This document shows, piece after piece, positions 45,901 through 54,859 of a stretch of 64,000 bases of DNA; positions within the stretch are counted from its first letter, which is position 1, and each line of letters begins with the position of its first letter. The position numbers and the translations under genes are program-made. The stretch is from contig NZ_CP054150.1 of the NCBI RefSeq assembly GCF_021310995.1, forward strand, positions 2,604,001 through 2,668,000, given 5' to 3'. The notes under the pieces were generated by a model that saw only the letters and a list, made by a program, of their open reading frames with translations, was not told the origin of the DNA and did not search any database. The DNA comes from Agrobacterium vaccinii. GTDB taxonomy: Bacteria; Pseudomonadota; Alphaproteobacteria; Rhizobiales; Rhizobiaceae.

Positions 45901-46690
45901 GACCTTCGGTCTACACACCCGTCTCGATACGACGATTGCCCATGTACTTTCACGCGTGAAGGCGGGCAATCTCTATGTCAACCGCAACATCATCGGCGCG
46001 GTCGTCGGTGTTCAGCCTTTTGGCGGCCGCGGCCTTTCCGGCACCGGACCAAAGGCAGGCGGTCCGCTGTATCTCGGTCGTTTGACGAGACAAGCGCCGC
46101 TGGCCGATCACGGCGTTGCGCAACACGATCCCGCCATCGAGCCGCTTGCCGCATGGCTTGAGGGCAAGGGCGAGACTGGCGCCGCAGAAATCGCGCGCAT
46201 ATCGGCGAGACTGTCGAACCTTGGTTATGAAACGGAACTGCCCGGACCGGTCGGCGAACGCAACCTCTATGCACTTCATCCGCGTGGCGCTGTTCTTCTC
46301 GTGCCGCGAACCATCAAGGGGTTGCTGCCCCAGCTTGCCGCAGCACTTGCCACCGGAAATAGCGTGGTGATCGACAGGGCATCGGGTTTGGAAGATCAGA
46401 TGAGCGGCTTGCCATCCGCCATAGCCACGCGCATCGTCTGGTCAGACGATTGGGCAGCATCAGGCCCCTATGCGGGCGCACTGGTGGAAGGTGATGCGGA
46501 GCGTGTGCGGGTGGTGAATGCGCTGGTGGCCGGTCTATCGGGACCACTCGTTCTGGTTCAGGCGGCTTCGAGTGAAGCCTTCTCTGAGGCCAAACAGCCC
46601 TATAATCTCAACTGGCTGTTGGAAGAAGTATCCGTCAGCGTCAACACCACGGCAGCGGGCGGCAATGCCAGCCTGATGTCCATCGGCTAA
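42995..46690 (+). CDS. putA: Bifunctional proline dehydrogenase/1-pyrroline-5-carboxylate dehydrogenase PutA
   Basis: Converts proline to glutamate in two steps within one chain. The 1231-residue protein has a proline dehydrogenase barrel in the N-terminal half (GPGISIKLSALHPRY, MVRLVKGAYWDAEIKRAQ) and an aldehyde dehydrogenase domain from about residue 650 (CISPWNFPLAIFIGQ, AETGGQNAMIVDSSA, catalytic Cys in SAGQRCSALRVL). A C-terminal ALDH-like extension follows. There is no N-terminal ribbon-helix-helix, so unlike E. coli PutA it is not its own repressor, which fits the separate putR. Start 42995 or 43016 (second ATG, after GGGAAACGG) is undecided. A strong terminator follows. Confidence 0.95.
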   Translation: MFKGNGPMTGLAAVTENDSAQTIFGDFAPPVGPQSPLRKAITAAYRRSEPECIDALLPDATVTPEQATTIRATARKLVSALRSKAKGTGVEGLVQEYSLSSQEGVALMCLAEALLRIPDAATRDALIRDKIATGDWRSHLGGGRSLFVNAATWGLVITGKLTSTVNDKGLSAALTKLISRAGEPVIRRGVDMAMRMMGEQFVTGQTIGEAINRSKALEAQGFQYSYDMLGEAATTAKDAERYYRDYEQAIHAIGKASAGRGVYGGPGISIKLSALHPRYVRGQAERVMGELLPRVKALMVLAKGYDIGLNIDAEEADRLELSLDLLEAVALDPDLGTWQGLGFVVQAYSRRCPFVLDYIIDLARRSNRRIMVRLVKGAYWDAEIKRAQQDGLEGFPVFTRKVHTDVSYIACARKLLGARDVIFPQFATHNAQSLATIYHLAGPDFKIGDYEFQCLHGMGEPLYSEVVGRRKLDRPCRFYAPVGTHETLLAYLVRRLLENGANSSFVNRIADPDVAIDSLLEDPVAVVSAMPVAGAQHEKIAKPADLYRERRNSGGLDLANEDTLAALSDALSASATMDWKAAPPQASGSTRAVVNPGDHNDLVGFVIEPREEDVTAALKAAAQSTWPQTNVEQRAACLEKAADLMQAKLPVLLGLIMREAGKSAPNAIAEVREAIDFLRYYAQEARRTFGPDQQALGTVVCISPWNFPLAIFIGQVAAALVAGNTVLAKPAEETPLIAAEGVRLLHEAGVPADAVQLLPGDGKTGGLLVGAEETAGVMFTGSTEVARLIQKQLSKRVLGNGQPIPLIAETGGQNAMIVDSSALAEQVVADVIASAFDSAGQRCSALRVLCLQDDVAEKTLTMLKGALHELRIGRTDRLSVDVGPVITQEAKDNIEKHIEAMRALGNRIEQITLTGETGKGTFVPPTIIELKSLSDLKHEVFGPVLHVIRFQREKLDRLIDDINATGYGLTFGLHTRLDTTIAHVLSRVKAGNLYVNRNIIGAVVGVQPFGGRGLSGTGPKAGGPLYLGRLTRQAPLADHGVAQHDPAIEPLAAWLEGKGETGAAEIARISARLSNLGYETELPGPVGERNLYALHPRGAVLLVPRTIKGLLPQLAAALATGNSVVIDRASGLEDQMSGLPSAIATRIVWSDDWAASGPYAGALVEGDAERVRVVNALVAGLSGPLVLVQAASSEAFSEAKQPYNLNWLLEEVSVSVNTTAAGGNASLMSIG

Positions 46691-46694
46691 AACC

Positions 46695-46730
46695 ATCGGC
46701 TGGCGAGACATCCTCGCCAGCCGATCTTTT
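46695..46730. terminator. Terminator between convergent putA and aldehyde dehydrogenase genes
   Basis: Thirteen-base stem ATCGGCTGGCGAG / CTCGCCAGCCGAT (46695-46707 with 46713-46725), five-base loop, followed by CTTTTCT; it begins five bases after the putA stop. Confidence 0.9.
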
Positions 46731-46736
46731 CTCTGA

Positions 46737-48272
46737 TTATTCGATATCGAAGGTCACGCCCTGAGCGAGCGGCAGCGCCTTGGAATAGTTCACCGTATTG
46801 GTGGCGCGGCGCATATAGGCCTTCCAAGCGTCAGAGCCGGATTCACGACCGCCACCGGTTTCCTTCTCACCACCGAAAGCACCACCGATTTCCGCGCCCG
46901 ATGTGCCGATGTTGACATTGGCGATGCCGCAATCGGAACCATCAGCCGCGAGGAAGCGCTCGGCTTCCTGAAGGTCGCGGGTGAAGATAGAGGATGAAAG
47001 GCCGGCGGCAACGGCATTATGGTCTGCGACGGCCTGATCGAAATCGCTGTATTTCATCACATAGAGAATGGGTGCAAAGGTTTCTTCAAGCACAGGACCT
47101 GCCTGCTTCGGCATTTCGACCAATGCTGGCTTCACATAATACGCCGTGTCCTTGCCAGCCTCAGTAACGCGCTCGCCACCGGCGACGACGCCACCGTGGG
47201 CCTTGGCCTCTTCCAATGCCTTCTGCATGCCATCGAAAGCCGCCTTATCGACCAGCGGGCCAACGAGTGCCGAAGTCTCAAGCGGATTGCCGATGGAAAC
47301 GGAGGCATAAGCCTTCTTCAGGCGCGGAACGAGCTGGTCATAGACGCTGTCATGCACGAAGAGACGACGAAGCGTGGTGCAACGCTGACCGGCAGTGCCC
47401 ATGGCACCGAAGGCGATGGCGCGCAGGGCCATGTCGAGATCGGCAGACGGGCAAACGATACCGGCATTGTTGCCGCCGAGTTCCAGAATGGAGCGAGCAA
47501 AACGCTTGGCCAGACGCGGGCCAACATCACGACCCATGCGGGTCGAGCCGGTGGCGGAAACGAGCGGCACCTTGGGATGATCGACCAGCGCTTCACCCAC
47601 GGTACGGTCACCGATGATGACCTGGCTTAGGCCTTCAGGCGCATCTGCAAAGCGGGCGATGGCACGCTCGAAAATGCCCTGCACGGCAAGCGCCGTCAGA
47701 GGTGTCTTTTCCGATGGCTTCCAGACGACCGAGTTGCCGCACACCATGGCAAGGGCTGCATTCCATGCCCAGACAGCGACCGGGAAGTTGAAGGCGGAGA
47801 TGACGCCGACGACACCCAGGGGATGCCAGGTTTCCATCATGCGGTGGCCCGGACGTTCTGTGGCAATCGTCAGGCCGTAAAGCTGGCGCGACAGACCGAC
47901 TGCGAAATCGCAGATGTCGATCATTTCCTGTACTTCGCCAAGACCCTCCGAGGTAATCTTACCGGCTTCCAACGACACCAGACGACCAAGGTCATCTTTC
48001 GAGGCACGCAACTCTTCACCCAGCAGGCGCACGAGTTCACCGCGCTTTGGCGCAGGAACGAGACGCCAGACCTTGAAGGCATCATGGGCCTTGTCGACCA
48101 CGGCTGCGACATCGCCAGCCGAAACCGTCTGCAAATCGGCAACCTTCTCACCGCTGACAGGGCTGAAAGAGGCCATGTCGCCGCCTTGATAATGCTCCGG
48201 CGAAACGCCCATCTTCGCCAGAAGCGCTGCGGCTTCCTTCACGACATCGACTGTGGTTGCTGCTGTGGTCAT
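46737..48272 (-). CDS. Alpha-aminoadipate semialdehyde dehydrogenase (ALDH7 type)
   Basis: NAD-dependent oxidation of aminoadipate semialdehyde (piperideine-6-carboxylate) in lysine or pipecolate breakdown. The 511-residue product carries the ALDH7 pattern: HPLGVVGVISAFNFPVAVWAWN, catalytic Glu in ILELGGNNA, nucleophile Cys in GTAGQRCTTLRRLF, and the family-specific NVNIGTSGAEIGGAFGGEKETGGGRESGSDAWKAYMRR region near the C terminus. ATG 48272 is used; 16 codons of open frame precede it without resemblance. It is divergent from a LysR gene (124 bases), its likely regulator. Confidence 0.9.
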   Translation of the reverse strand: MTTAATTVDVVKEAAALLAKMGVSPEHYQGGDMASFSPVSGEKVADLQTVSAGDVAAVVDKAHDAFKVWRLVPAPKRGELVRLLGEELRASKDDLGRLVSLEAGKITSEGLGEVQEMIDICDFAVGLSRQLYGLTIATERPGHRMMETWHPLGVVGVISAFNFPVAVWAWNAALAMVCGNSVVWKPSEKTPLTALAVQGIFERAIARFADAPEGLSQVIIGDRTVGEALVDHPKVPLVSATGSTRMGRDVGPRLAKRFARSILELGGNNAGIVCPSADLDMALRAIAFGAMGTAGQRCTTLRRLFVHDSVYDQLVPRLKKAYASVSIGNPLETSALVGPLVDKAAFDGMQKALEEAKAHGGVVAGGERVTEAGKDTAYYVKPALVEMPKQAGPVLEETFAPILYVMKYSDFDQAVADHNAVAAGLSSSIFTRDLQEAERFLAADGSDCGIANVNIGTSGAEIGGAFGGEKETGGGRESGSDAWKAYMRRATNTVNYSKALPLAQGVTFDIE

Positions 48273-48395
48273 GGCAATGGCTCCGTGGTTTCTGAAAGGC
48301 TGGCAAAATAGCCATTTCATTCTCTTTCACGATCATATACGGCTTCTAGAGGCCTTTTCCAATGAGGAAACCACGTAGGTTGATGCGAGAGCGGA

Positions 48396-49298
48396 ATGGA
48401 CACACGCAGACGGCTCGTCCCTGACATCGTCACTTTGCAGGCTTTCGAATGCGCTGCGAGGCACGGCAACTTCACGCGCGCTGCCGAAGAACTCAACCTG
48501 ACGCAAAGCGCCGTCAGCCGTCAGATCAGCGATCTGGAGGCGCAAACCGGCATGCTGCTGTTCGAGCGTATTCGTCGCCGGGTGGTGCTGTCGGAGGCTG
48601 GCCGCAAGTTTTTGCCCGACGTTCAAAGGCTGCTGCACCAGTCCGAGCAACTGATGGTGCGCGCGGTGACCGCCGGTGCGTCCAGCACGTCCCTGTCCAT
48701 CGCGACACTGCCCACCTTCGGCAGCCGGTGGCTGACCCCTCGTCTGCACAAGTTCATGGCCAGCAGACCGGAAACCGTTCTGACTGTGGGATCACGCTCC
48801 CAACCGTTCGATTTCGACGAGGAAGGCTTCGACATCGCCATTCACTACGGCCAGCCGGTCTGGGCCCATGGCACCTGCACTTTCCTCTGCAACGAGGTCA
48901 TCGTGCCGGTTGCAAGCCCAGCACTGCTGGCCATGCGTGCGGTAGAACATCAGGCCGATATGCTCGACGGGCCGCTTCTGCATGTCAGCACGCGCCCCAA
49001 ACTGTGGACGGAGTGGTTCGAGATGAACGGCCTGGCCTCCGATCAGGCCTATCGCGGAAGCCGGTTTGATCAGTTCTCAATGTTGATCGAAGCGGCCATC
49101 AGTGGCCTTGGCTTTGCACTTTTGCCTCGATACCTGATCGAAACAGAGCTAAAATCAGGGCTTTTGCAGGTCATCTTCGACGTGCCGCTGCAGACCGAAA
49201 ACAGCTACTACATCGCCCTGCCCGAGGGCCGGCAGGACAATGCGCTGGCCCGCGCCTTTCAGAACTGGCTTCTGGAGCAGGTCGGAACACCGCTTTAA
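48396..49298 (+). CDS. LysR-family regulator next to aminoadipate semialdehyde dehydrogenase
   Basis: A 300-residue LysR-type regulator with the winged helix-turn-helix at residues 10-45 (TLQAFECAARHGNFTRAAEELNLTQSAVSRQISDLE) and a GcvA-like effector domain (LSIATLPTFGSRWLTPRL). It shares an intergenic region with the ALDH7 gene and is probably its activator, with a lysine-related inducer. It resembles the other LysR protein in this window (14297-15211) over its full length, so the two may be paralogues serving two arms of lysine breakdown. Confidence 0.88.
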   Translation: MDTRRRLVPDIVTLQAFECAARHGNFTRAAEELNLTQSAVSRQISDLEAQTGMLLFERIRRRVVLSEAGRKFLPDVQRLLHQSEQLMVRAVTAGASSTSLSIATLPTFGSRWLTPRLHKFMASRPETVLTVGSRSQPFDFDEEGFDIAIHYGQPVWAHGTCTFLCNEVIVPVASPALLAMRAVEHQADMLDGPLLHVSTRPKLWTEWFEMNGLASDQAYRGSRFDQFSMLIEAAISGLGFALLPRYLIETELKSGLLQVIFDVPLQTENSYYIALPEGRQDNALARAFQNWLLEQVGTPL

Positions 49299-49314
49299 CG
49301 ACGGCGCGTGACAG

Positions 49315-50529
49315 TCAGCACATTTCCGGGTCGATGGTGTAGAGTTCGTGGGCTCTGGCAAATCCGCGTAGCGCAAACCGCCCGATTGACACCATCAAAC
49401 CACGCATATCCTCTGGGCACATGGCCGTGAACTCACGTGACATCACGGTATCTCGATCCACCGATCCGCAAAGACCGCTGATACGGCTGACCATGTTGAC
49501 GGCGGGGCCAACCACGGTGAAATCCAGCCGGTTACGGCTACCGATATTGCCATAGAAAACCTCACCGACATGAAGGCCGAGATAGACATCTGTTGTCGGC
49601 AACCCTTCCATCCTGCGGCGATGGTTGAGAACTGTGAGGTTGGTTCTCATGGTAATTTCTGCCGCCAGCGCCAAAGCACAACCTGATCGCTGATCGGCAT
49701 CGCGAAAGATCGCCAGCACGCCATCGCCGATCAGCTTCAGCACGCTGCCACCATGGGCATGGACCGCGTCGATGACCAGACCGGCATAATCGTTGAGAAA
49801 CGGAATGATCTGATCCGGTTCGGCCCGGTCTGAAATGCCTGTGAAGTCACGCAGGTCCGAAAACCAGAGAACAGCGTCGATCTTTTCGACCTCGCCACGG
49901 GTGATCGTGCCACTCATGACCTTGCGACCAGCATCGCGGCCCAGATAAAGATCACTGATGGTGCCGATGATGCGAACGCAACAGGCCGCTTTGAAGGCTA
50001 GCGCCAGCGTGGGCAAAAGCATGCGCAAGGCCGCAAGCTCGTCGTCGTGAAAGCCTTCGGGATGTCGCGTCAGCCACTGCGAGTAAAAGGCGTTCATTTC
50101 GCCGATGCTGCCCCGATCCGTAAAGCGGTGGATCGTAGCCAGATAATCCGTGTGCCCGGCGTCGCGCAGTTCGGCAAGTTTCGGAAACGTCATCTCCTCA
50201 CCGAGGTAAAAGCGGTGTCGTGCCTCATGCGCATCTTCCTTTATGAGGTGGAAGAAGACAGAGCTTTCCCAGGCCTCCCGCGCCTTGCCGTCATCGGTGA
50301 AATCATAAACGCTAGAGGATTCGAACGCGTCATGGCTATCCCAGCGAAAGGCATGGCCTTCAAAATCGGGGTGCAGCGTGTCCATGAGAATGAGTGCCGA
50401 AGAAATCGAAATGCCCGCCGCATTGCACCGCTCGCAAAAGCCAGACAGCATGGCTTCCTCGCCCAGCCCCTCATAGCCCTGCTGCGACAGCCAGAGTGAA
50501 ATTTCCGAAAGGCTGGATTGCTGGATCAT
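49315..50529 (-). CDS. Class III adenylate/guanylate cyclase
   Basis: Makes cyclic AMP (or GMP) from the triphosphate. The 404-residue soluble protein has an N-terminal sensor-like region of about 200 residues and a class III catalytic domain from about 215. Metal aspartates lie in WFSDLRDFTG and LKLIGDGVLAIF, and the transition-state Asn/Arg segment in DFTVVGPAVNMVSRI. Adenylate versus guanylate preference is not certain, though rhizobial relatives are adenylate cyclases of which each genome has many. No membrane segment. Monocistronic, divergent from the UDP-glucose dehydrogenase gene. Confidence 0.88.
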   Translation of the reverse strand: MIQQSSLSEISLWLSQQGYEGLGEEAMLSGFCERCNAAGISISSALILMDTLHPDFEGHAFRWDSHDAFESSSVYDFTDDGKAREAWESSVFFHLIKEDAHEARHRFYLGEEMTFPKLAELRDAGHTDYLATIHRFTDRGSIGEMNAFYSQWLTRHPEGFHDDELAALRMLLPTLALAFKAACCVRIIGTISDLYLGRDAGRKVMSGTITRGEVEKIDAVLWFSDLRDFTGISDRAEPDQIIPFLNDYAGLVIDAVHAHGGSVLKLIGDGVLAIFRDADQRSGCALALAAEITMRTNLTVLNHRRRMEGLPTTDVYLGLHVGEVFYGNIGSRNRLDFTVVGPAVNMVSRISGLCGSVDRDTVMSREFTAMCPEDMRGLMVSIGRFALRGFARAHELYTIDPEMC

Positions 50530-50764
50530 GGATATCGTTTTTTCCCTGAAATAAGCAGCAGAAGATATATTAGATCAACGCATCACAAGCCCTGCGGTGC
50601 CTTGGTATCGTCTTCATTTACAACAATTTCTTGAAATCGTCCGTTGAAAACCGGCTGCACGCTTGGCCCCGACACAGAAGGCGGATAAACAGCTACGCAA
50701 ATTGCTGTCTGACGCGCAGTGCGGTTGCATCTATCCGCCTGCCCTCGTGCCGAAAGGTTTTTCA

Positions 50765-52072
50765 ATGCGTATTGTCATGATTGGTTCTGGTTACGTCGGA
50801 CTGGTTTCAGGGGCCTGTTTTGCGGATTTCGGTCATGACGTGATCTGCGTCGACAAGATGCCGGAGAAAATCGAGGCGCTGAAAAATGGACAGATACCGA
50901 TTTTCGAGCCCGGCCTGGATGCCATCGTTGCCAGCAACGCCAAAGCGGGCCGTCTATCGTTCACGACCGAACTGAAAAGTGCCGTCGCCGATGCTGACGT
51001 GGTGTTCATTGCGGTCGGCACGCCATCGCGCCGTGGCGATGGCCATGCGGATTTGGGCTATGTCTATGCTGCCGCAAAGGAAATCGCGGCTGCCGTCACC
51101 GGTTTTACCGTCATCGTCACCAAATCAACCGTGCCGGTCGGCACCGGTGACGAGGTCGAGCGCATCATCCGCGAGGAAAACCCGAGCGCCGATATCGCCG
51201 TCGTCTCCAACCCGGAATTCCTGCGTGAGGGTGCCGCCATCGACGACTTCAAGCGCCCTGACCGTATCGTCGTCGGCCTGTCCGACGAACGCGCCCGGCC
51301 TGTGATGACCGAGGTCTATCGCCCGCTCTACCTCAACCAGTCGCCGCTGCTGTTTACCACGCGCCGCACGTCGGAACTAATCAAATACGCCGCCAACGCC
51401 TTCCTTGCCATGAAGATCACCTTCATCAACGAAATGGCCGATCTCTGTGAAAAAGTCGGTGGCGATATTCAGGATGTGTCGCGCGGTATCGGTCTCGATG
51501 GCCGTATCGGTGCGAAGTTTCTGCATGCCGGTCCCGGTTACGGCGGCTCGTGCTTTCCCAAGGACACGCTGGCGCTGGCCAAGACCGCACAGGATTATGA
51601 CAGCCCAGTGCGCCTCATCGAAACGACCATTGCCGTCAATGACACCCGCAAGCGCGCCATGGGTCGCAAGGTCATTGCCGCCGTGGGCGGTGATATCAGA
51701 GGCAAGAAGGTTGCGGTTCTCGGCCTCACCTTCAAGCCGAACACCGACGACATGCGCGACAGCCCAGCAATTGCCGTCGTCCAGACCTTGCAGGACGCAG
51801 GCGCGAAGGTGACGGGTTATGATCCCGAAGGCATGGCCAATGCGCGTCCCTTGATGGAAGGCATCGACTATGCCGCAGGTCCCTATGAGGCGGCTGAGGG
51901 CGCCGATGCGGTGGTGATCGTGACCGAGTGGAACCAGTTTCGCGCGCTCGATCTCGACCGTCTGAAATCGATCATGACCTCGCCTGTCCTCGTTGACCTG
52001 CGCAACATTTACCGCCCGGACGAAGTGACCGCGCACGGCTTCACCTATGCCGGCATCGGCCGTCCATCGTAA
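50765..52072 (+). CDS. ugd: UDP-glucose 6-dehydrogenase
   Basis: Oxidises UDP-glucose to UDP-glucuronate. The 435-residue product begins with the NAD motif GSGYVGL (7-13) and has the catalytic cysteine in [16 protein letters not shown] and the conserved [17 protein letters not shown] 50765 begins the Rossmann fold; 34 upstream codons are rejected. The next gene converts UDP-glucuronate to UDP-galacturonate, so both probably supply uronic acids for lipopolysaccharide or exopolysaccharide. In rhizobia this enzyme is often called RkpK. Confidence 0.94.
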   Translation: MRIVMIGSGYVGLVSGACFADFGHDVICVDKMPEKIEALKNGQIPIFEPGLDAIVASNAKAGRLSFTTELKSAVADADVVFIAVGTPSRRGDGHADLGYVYAAAKEIAAAVTGFTVIVTKSTVPVGTGDEVERIIREENPSADIAVVSNPEFLREGAAIDDFKRPDRIVVGLSDERARPVMTEVYRPLYLNQSPLLFTTRRTSELIKYAANAFLAMKITFINEMADLCEKVGGDIQDVSRGIGLDGRIGAKFLHAGPGYGGSCFPKDTLALAKTAQDYDSPVRLIETTIAVNDTRKRAMGRKVIAAVGGDIRGKKVAVLGLTFKPNTDDMRDSPAIAVVQTLQDAGAKVTGYDPEGMANARPLMEGIDYAAGPYEAAEGADAVVIVTEWNQFRALDLDRLKSIMTSPVLVDLRNIYRPDEVTAHGFTYAGIGRPS

Positions 52073-52085
52073 GCGAGGCGAAAAC

Positions 52086-53102
52086 ATGCGATATCTGATC
52101 ACCGGAACGGCGGGTTTCATCGGTTTTCATCTGGCAAAGCGTTTGCTGGATGACGGCCATTTCGTGGTCGGCTTCGATGGCATGACGCAATATTACGATG
52201 TGGCGCTGAAGGAAAAACGCCACGCCATTCTGGCCCGCTCCAACGGCTTCAAAGCGCAGATCGGCATGCTGGAAGATGTCGATGCGCTGAACCGTGCCGC
52301 TGATCTCGCCGAGCCGGAAGTGATCATCCACCTCGCCGCGCAGGCGGGCGTTCGCTACAGCATCGATTGCCCGAAGGATTATGTCAGCTCCAACCTCATC
52401 GGCTCTTGGAATATTTTGGAGCTGGCGAAGAATTTGCAGCCCAAGCACCTGCTGCTTGCCTCGACATCCTCGATCTACGGCTCGAATGAAAAAGTGCCCT
52501 TCGCCGAAAGCGACCGCGCCGACGAGCCGATGACGATTTACGCTGCCACCAAGAAATCCATGGAACTGATGGCGCATAGCTACGCGCATCTGCACAAGGT
52601 GCCGACGACAGCCTTCCGCTTTTTCACAGTCTATGGCCCGTGGGGTCGCCCTGACATGGCACTGTTCAAATTCGTGGATGCGATCTTGAAGGGCCAGCCC
52701 ATCGACATTTACGGCGAAGGCAAGATGAGCCGTGACTTCACCTATATCGACGATCTGGTCGAAGGCATCGTCAGGCTCAGCCATATCGAGCCATCAGAAG
52801 ACAATCGCGTCACGGCTGAAGGCGTGACCGACACGCTGTCGAAGCACGCGCCGTTCCGCGTCGTCAACATTGGGGGCGGACAACCGGTGGAGCTGATGCG
52901 CTTTGTCGAGACCGTCGAAAACGTTCTCGGCCAGAAGGCCATCCGCAACATGCTGCCGATGCAGCAGGGCGACGTGCCACGCACCTTTGCTTCCCCTGAC
53001 CTGCTGCGCGCGCTGACCGGCTATGCGCCGGAAATTAATATTGAAACCGGCGTTGCCGCCTTCGTGGACTGGTATCGCAACTGGCAATCCGGCAAGGCCT
53101 GA
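52086..53102 (+). CDS. lspL: UDP-glucuronate 4-epimerase (LspL-like)
   Basis: Epimerises UDP-glucuronate to UDP-galacturonate. The 338-residue short-chain epimerase has [12 protein letters not shown] at residues 7-18, [11 protein letters not shown], the serine region STSSIYGSN, and catalytic Tyr/Lys in YAATKKSME. It starts 13 bases after ugd, with GAGGCGAAA before the ATG, so it is co-expressed and uses that enzyme's product. Rhizobial LspL makes the galacturonate found in lipopolysaccharide cores. Confidence 0.9.
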   Translation: MRYLITGTAGFIGFHLAKRLLDDGHFVVGFDGMTQYYDVALKEKRHAILARSNGFKAQIGMLEDVDALNRAADLAEPEVIIHLAAQAGVRYSIDCPKDYVSSNLIGSWNILELAKNLQPKHLLLASTSSIYGSNEKVPFAESDRADEPMTIYAATKKSMELMAHSYAHLHKVPTTAFRFFTVYGPWGRPDMALFKFVDAILKGQPIDIYGEGKMSRDFTYIDDLVEGIVRLSHIEPSEDNRVTAEGVTDTLSKHAPFRVVNIGGGQPVELMRFVETVENVLGQKAIRNMLPMQQGDVPRTFASPDLLRALTGYAPEINIETGVAAFVDWYRNWQSGKA

Positions 53103-53132
53103 TCTCTCAGGCTGCCGGATTTTCGGTAAGTT

Positions 53133-53444
53133 TTAGCTGTTTGCCTCTTCACCCTCACCGGCCTGCAACAAGCGGGTCAGTTCGGCGCAATTCGGGTCGT
53201 TTGCATCCAGCAACTGTACCGGCGATGTCCAGCCGAGCGTATAGCCAGCCGCTGTGGCGATTGCCCAAGACGGGTCTTCGCCTGCGCGCTGAAGCAGCTT
53301 GGGGCCCTGCGCCGAGATACATTGCTGCGATTGCTGGATGGATTGGGCCGATGCATTTGCGCCTTGCATACGCTCCTGCACATCGGCCTGAATGGGGTTG
53401 AGGACGAAAAGCGTGATGAACCATGCGGCAATATCGGAAAGCAT
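53133..53444 (-). CDS. Small membrane-anchored hypothetical protein
   Basis: A 103-residue protein with one N-terminal hydrophobic helix (about 5-18, AAWFITLFVLNPI) and a mostly soluble, Gln/Ala-rich rest with two cysteines (about 43 and 86). ATG 53444 is chosen because AGAGG lies six bases upstream, giving MLSDIAAWF. I do not recognise the family. It is convergent with lspL; its leader holds two hairpins at 53468-53512. Confidence 0.7.
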   Translation of the reverse strand: MLSDIAAWFITLFVLNPIQADVQERMQGANASAQSIQQSQQCISAQGPKLLQRAGEDPSWAIATAAGYTLGWTSPVQLLDANDPNCAELTRLLQAGEGEEANS

Positions 53445-53624
53445 AAAAAACCTCTGCACTCAGCGAAGATGTCGGGAAAGGTCCGACATCGTGAAAGCGC
53501 CGAGACTTTCACCAGAGGGGCCCGGACCAGCGGGTTGATCCAGATGTGGGAGCGGTTCTGCCCAATTCAAGAGACGCGCAACCGATTTCAGCTCCGCGTC
53601 CTGTTCTCTAGTGAATTGACGGTC

Positions 53625-54068
53625 TCACAGCTTCGTTGCGGCGTCGATCAGCGCATCGAAACGCGGCTTGGCGCGCGCAGGATGAGCAACCGATCTATAG
53701 GTCTCCGGCAAAGCCGCATCGCCGACCTTGATCAGCATCACCATGCCCATGCCGTAGTGCGGAGAGCATTTGATGCCGTAATAGCCATCATGGTCGAAGC
53801 TGACCTCCAGCTCTTCGTTGATCTTGCCCTTGAAGCCTTGGGCACCCTCGGGAACCATGCCGTCGATGGTCGCCGCATTGTGGCTCTTGTGGGTAGCGAT
53901 GAACTTGACCTTGTCGCCCGGTTTCAGGTGGAGAAAATCCGGCTCGAACACCATCGAACCCTTCTGCCCCTGATTGAGCATCTTCACCTCGAAGGTTTCG
54001 GCAAAAGACGGCGTACCCACAAGAAAGCAGAGCAACAGCGTGGCAAGGAAAATTCTGCGTCCGTTCAT
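53625..54068 (-). CDS. Pseudoazurin (type I copper protein)
   Basis: Periplasmic blue copper electron carrier. The 147-residue product has a signal peptide (about 1-23, ending SFA) and a cupredoxin domain with all four copper ligands: His in SHNAATI, and Cys, His and Met in KCSPHYGMGM. The VFEPDFLHLKPGD and GYYGIKCSPH segments match pseudoazurins, which usually donate electrons to nitrite or nitrous oxide reductase. No denitrification gene is nearby. Instead it overlaps the ATPase gene of a riboswitch-controlled cobalamin-type transporter by four bases (ATGA), an unusual context. Confidence 0.92.
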   Translation of the reverse strand: MNGRRIFLATLLLCFLVGTPSFAETFEVKMLNQGQKGSMVFEPDFLHLKPGDKVKFIATHKSHNAATIDGMVPEGAQGFKGKINEELEVSFDHDGYYGIKCSPHYGMGMVMLIKVGDAALPETYRSVAHPARAKPRFDALIDAATKL

Positions 54069-54859
54069 GATGCGGTCCTTGGAATGGCGTTGGTGGCATC
54101 GCGTGGAGGCCGGTACCGGATGTGGCAGCTATCGTCGTCTTCCCGTTCCACATCCACCTCCACGCCGAAGACATCGGCGATCAAATCAGCGGTAAAAACG
54201 GTGCAGGGGCGGCCCAGCGCAACGAGCTGCCCGCCTTTCATCACGGCGACGCGGTCGCAGAACATGGCGGCGTGGTTGAGGTCGTGGAGAGCAGCGGCAA
54301 CCGTCAAGCGCTGCTTGCGCACCAGATGCAGCAAGGCGATCTGGTGGCCGATATCCAGATGGTTCGTCGGTTCGTCCAGCAGCAGAATGTCTGGCTTTTG
54401 CGCCAGCGCACGGGCGATGTGCAGCCGTTGCCGCTCCCCGCCTGATAAGGTGTGCCACATGCGCCGTGCGAGATGCTGCGCATCGACATCCAACAATGCT
54501 TGATCGACAATGGCATCATCGGCAGCGGACCATGGCGATAACGCTCCAATATGCGGTGTGCGACCAAGCTCCACGGCCTGACGGGCATCGATCCGCTCCT
54601 GCGTTTCCGCCTGCTGTTCGACCAGCGCGATGTGCCGCGCGATATCGCGGCGGTTGAGGCTGTGAATAGGCTTACCGTCCAACGACACATCGCCGGAACG
54701 CGGTTTTTTCAGGCCGCAGAGAAGCGACATCAGGCTCGTCTTACCAGAACCGTTTGGGCCGACGATTCCCAGAAACTCACCCGGAATGACGTCAAGGCTG
54801 ACATTCCTGACAATTTCAGTGCCACCGGCAGCCCAGCAGAGATTTCGTGCCGAAAGCAT
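54065..54859 (-). CDS. btuD: ABC transporter ATP-binding protein, probable cobalamin importer (BtuD-like)
   Basis: ATPase of a FecCD/BtuCD-type importer, 264 residues. Walker A is GPNGSGKT (34-41), the signature is LSGGERQRLHIARALA, and Walker B is ILLLDEPTNHLD. It resembles both haem/siderophore and vitamin B12 ATPases; the cobalamin riboswitch upstream of the operon favours B12 or a corrinoid. The permease stop shares one base with its ATG (TAATG), and the pseudoazurin ATG overlaps its own stop. Confidence 0.87.
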   Translation of the reverse strand: MLSARNLCWAAGGTEIVRNVSLDVIPGEFLGIVGPNGSGKTSLMSLLCGLKKPRSGDVSLDGKPIHSLNRRDIARHIALVEQQAETQERIDARQAVELGRTPHIGALSPWSAADDAIVDQALLDVDAQHLARRMWHTLSGGERQRLHIARALAQKPDILLLDEPTNHLDIGHQIALLHLVRKQRLTVAAALHDLNHAAMFCDRVAVMKGGQLVALGRPCTVFTADLIADVFGVEVDVEREDDDSCHIRYRPPRDATNAIPRTAS

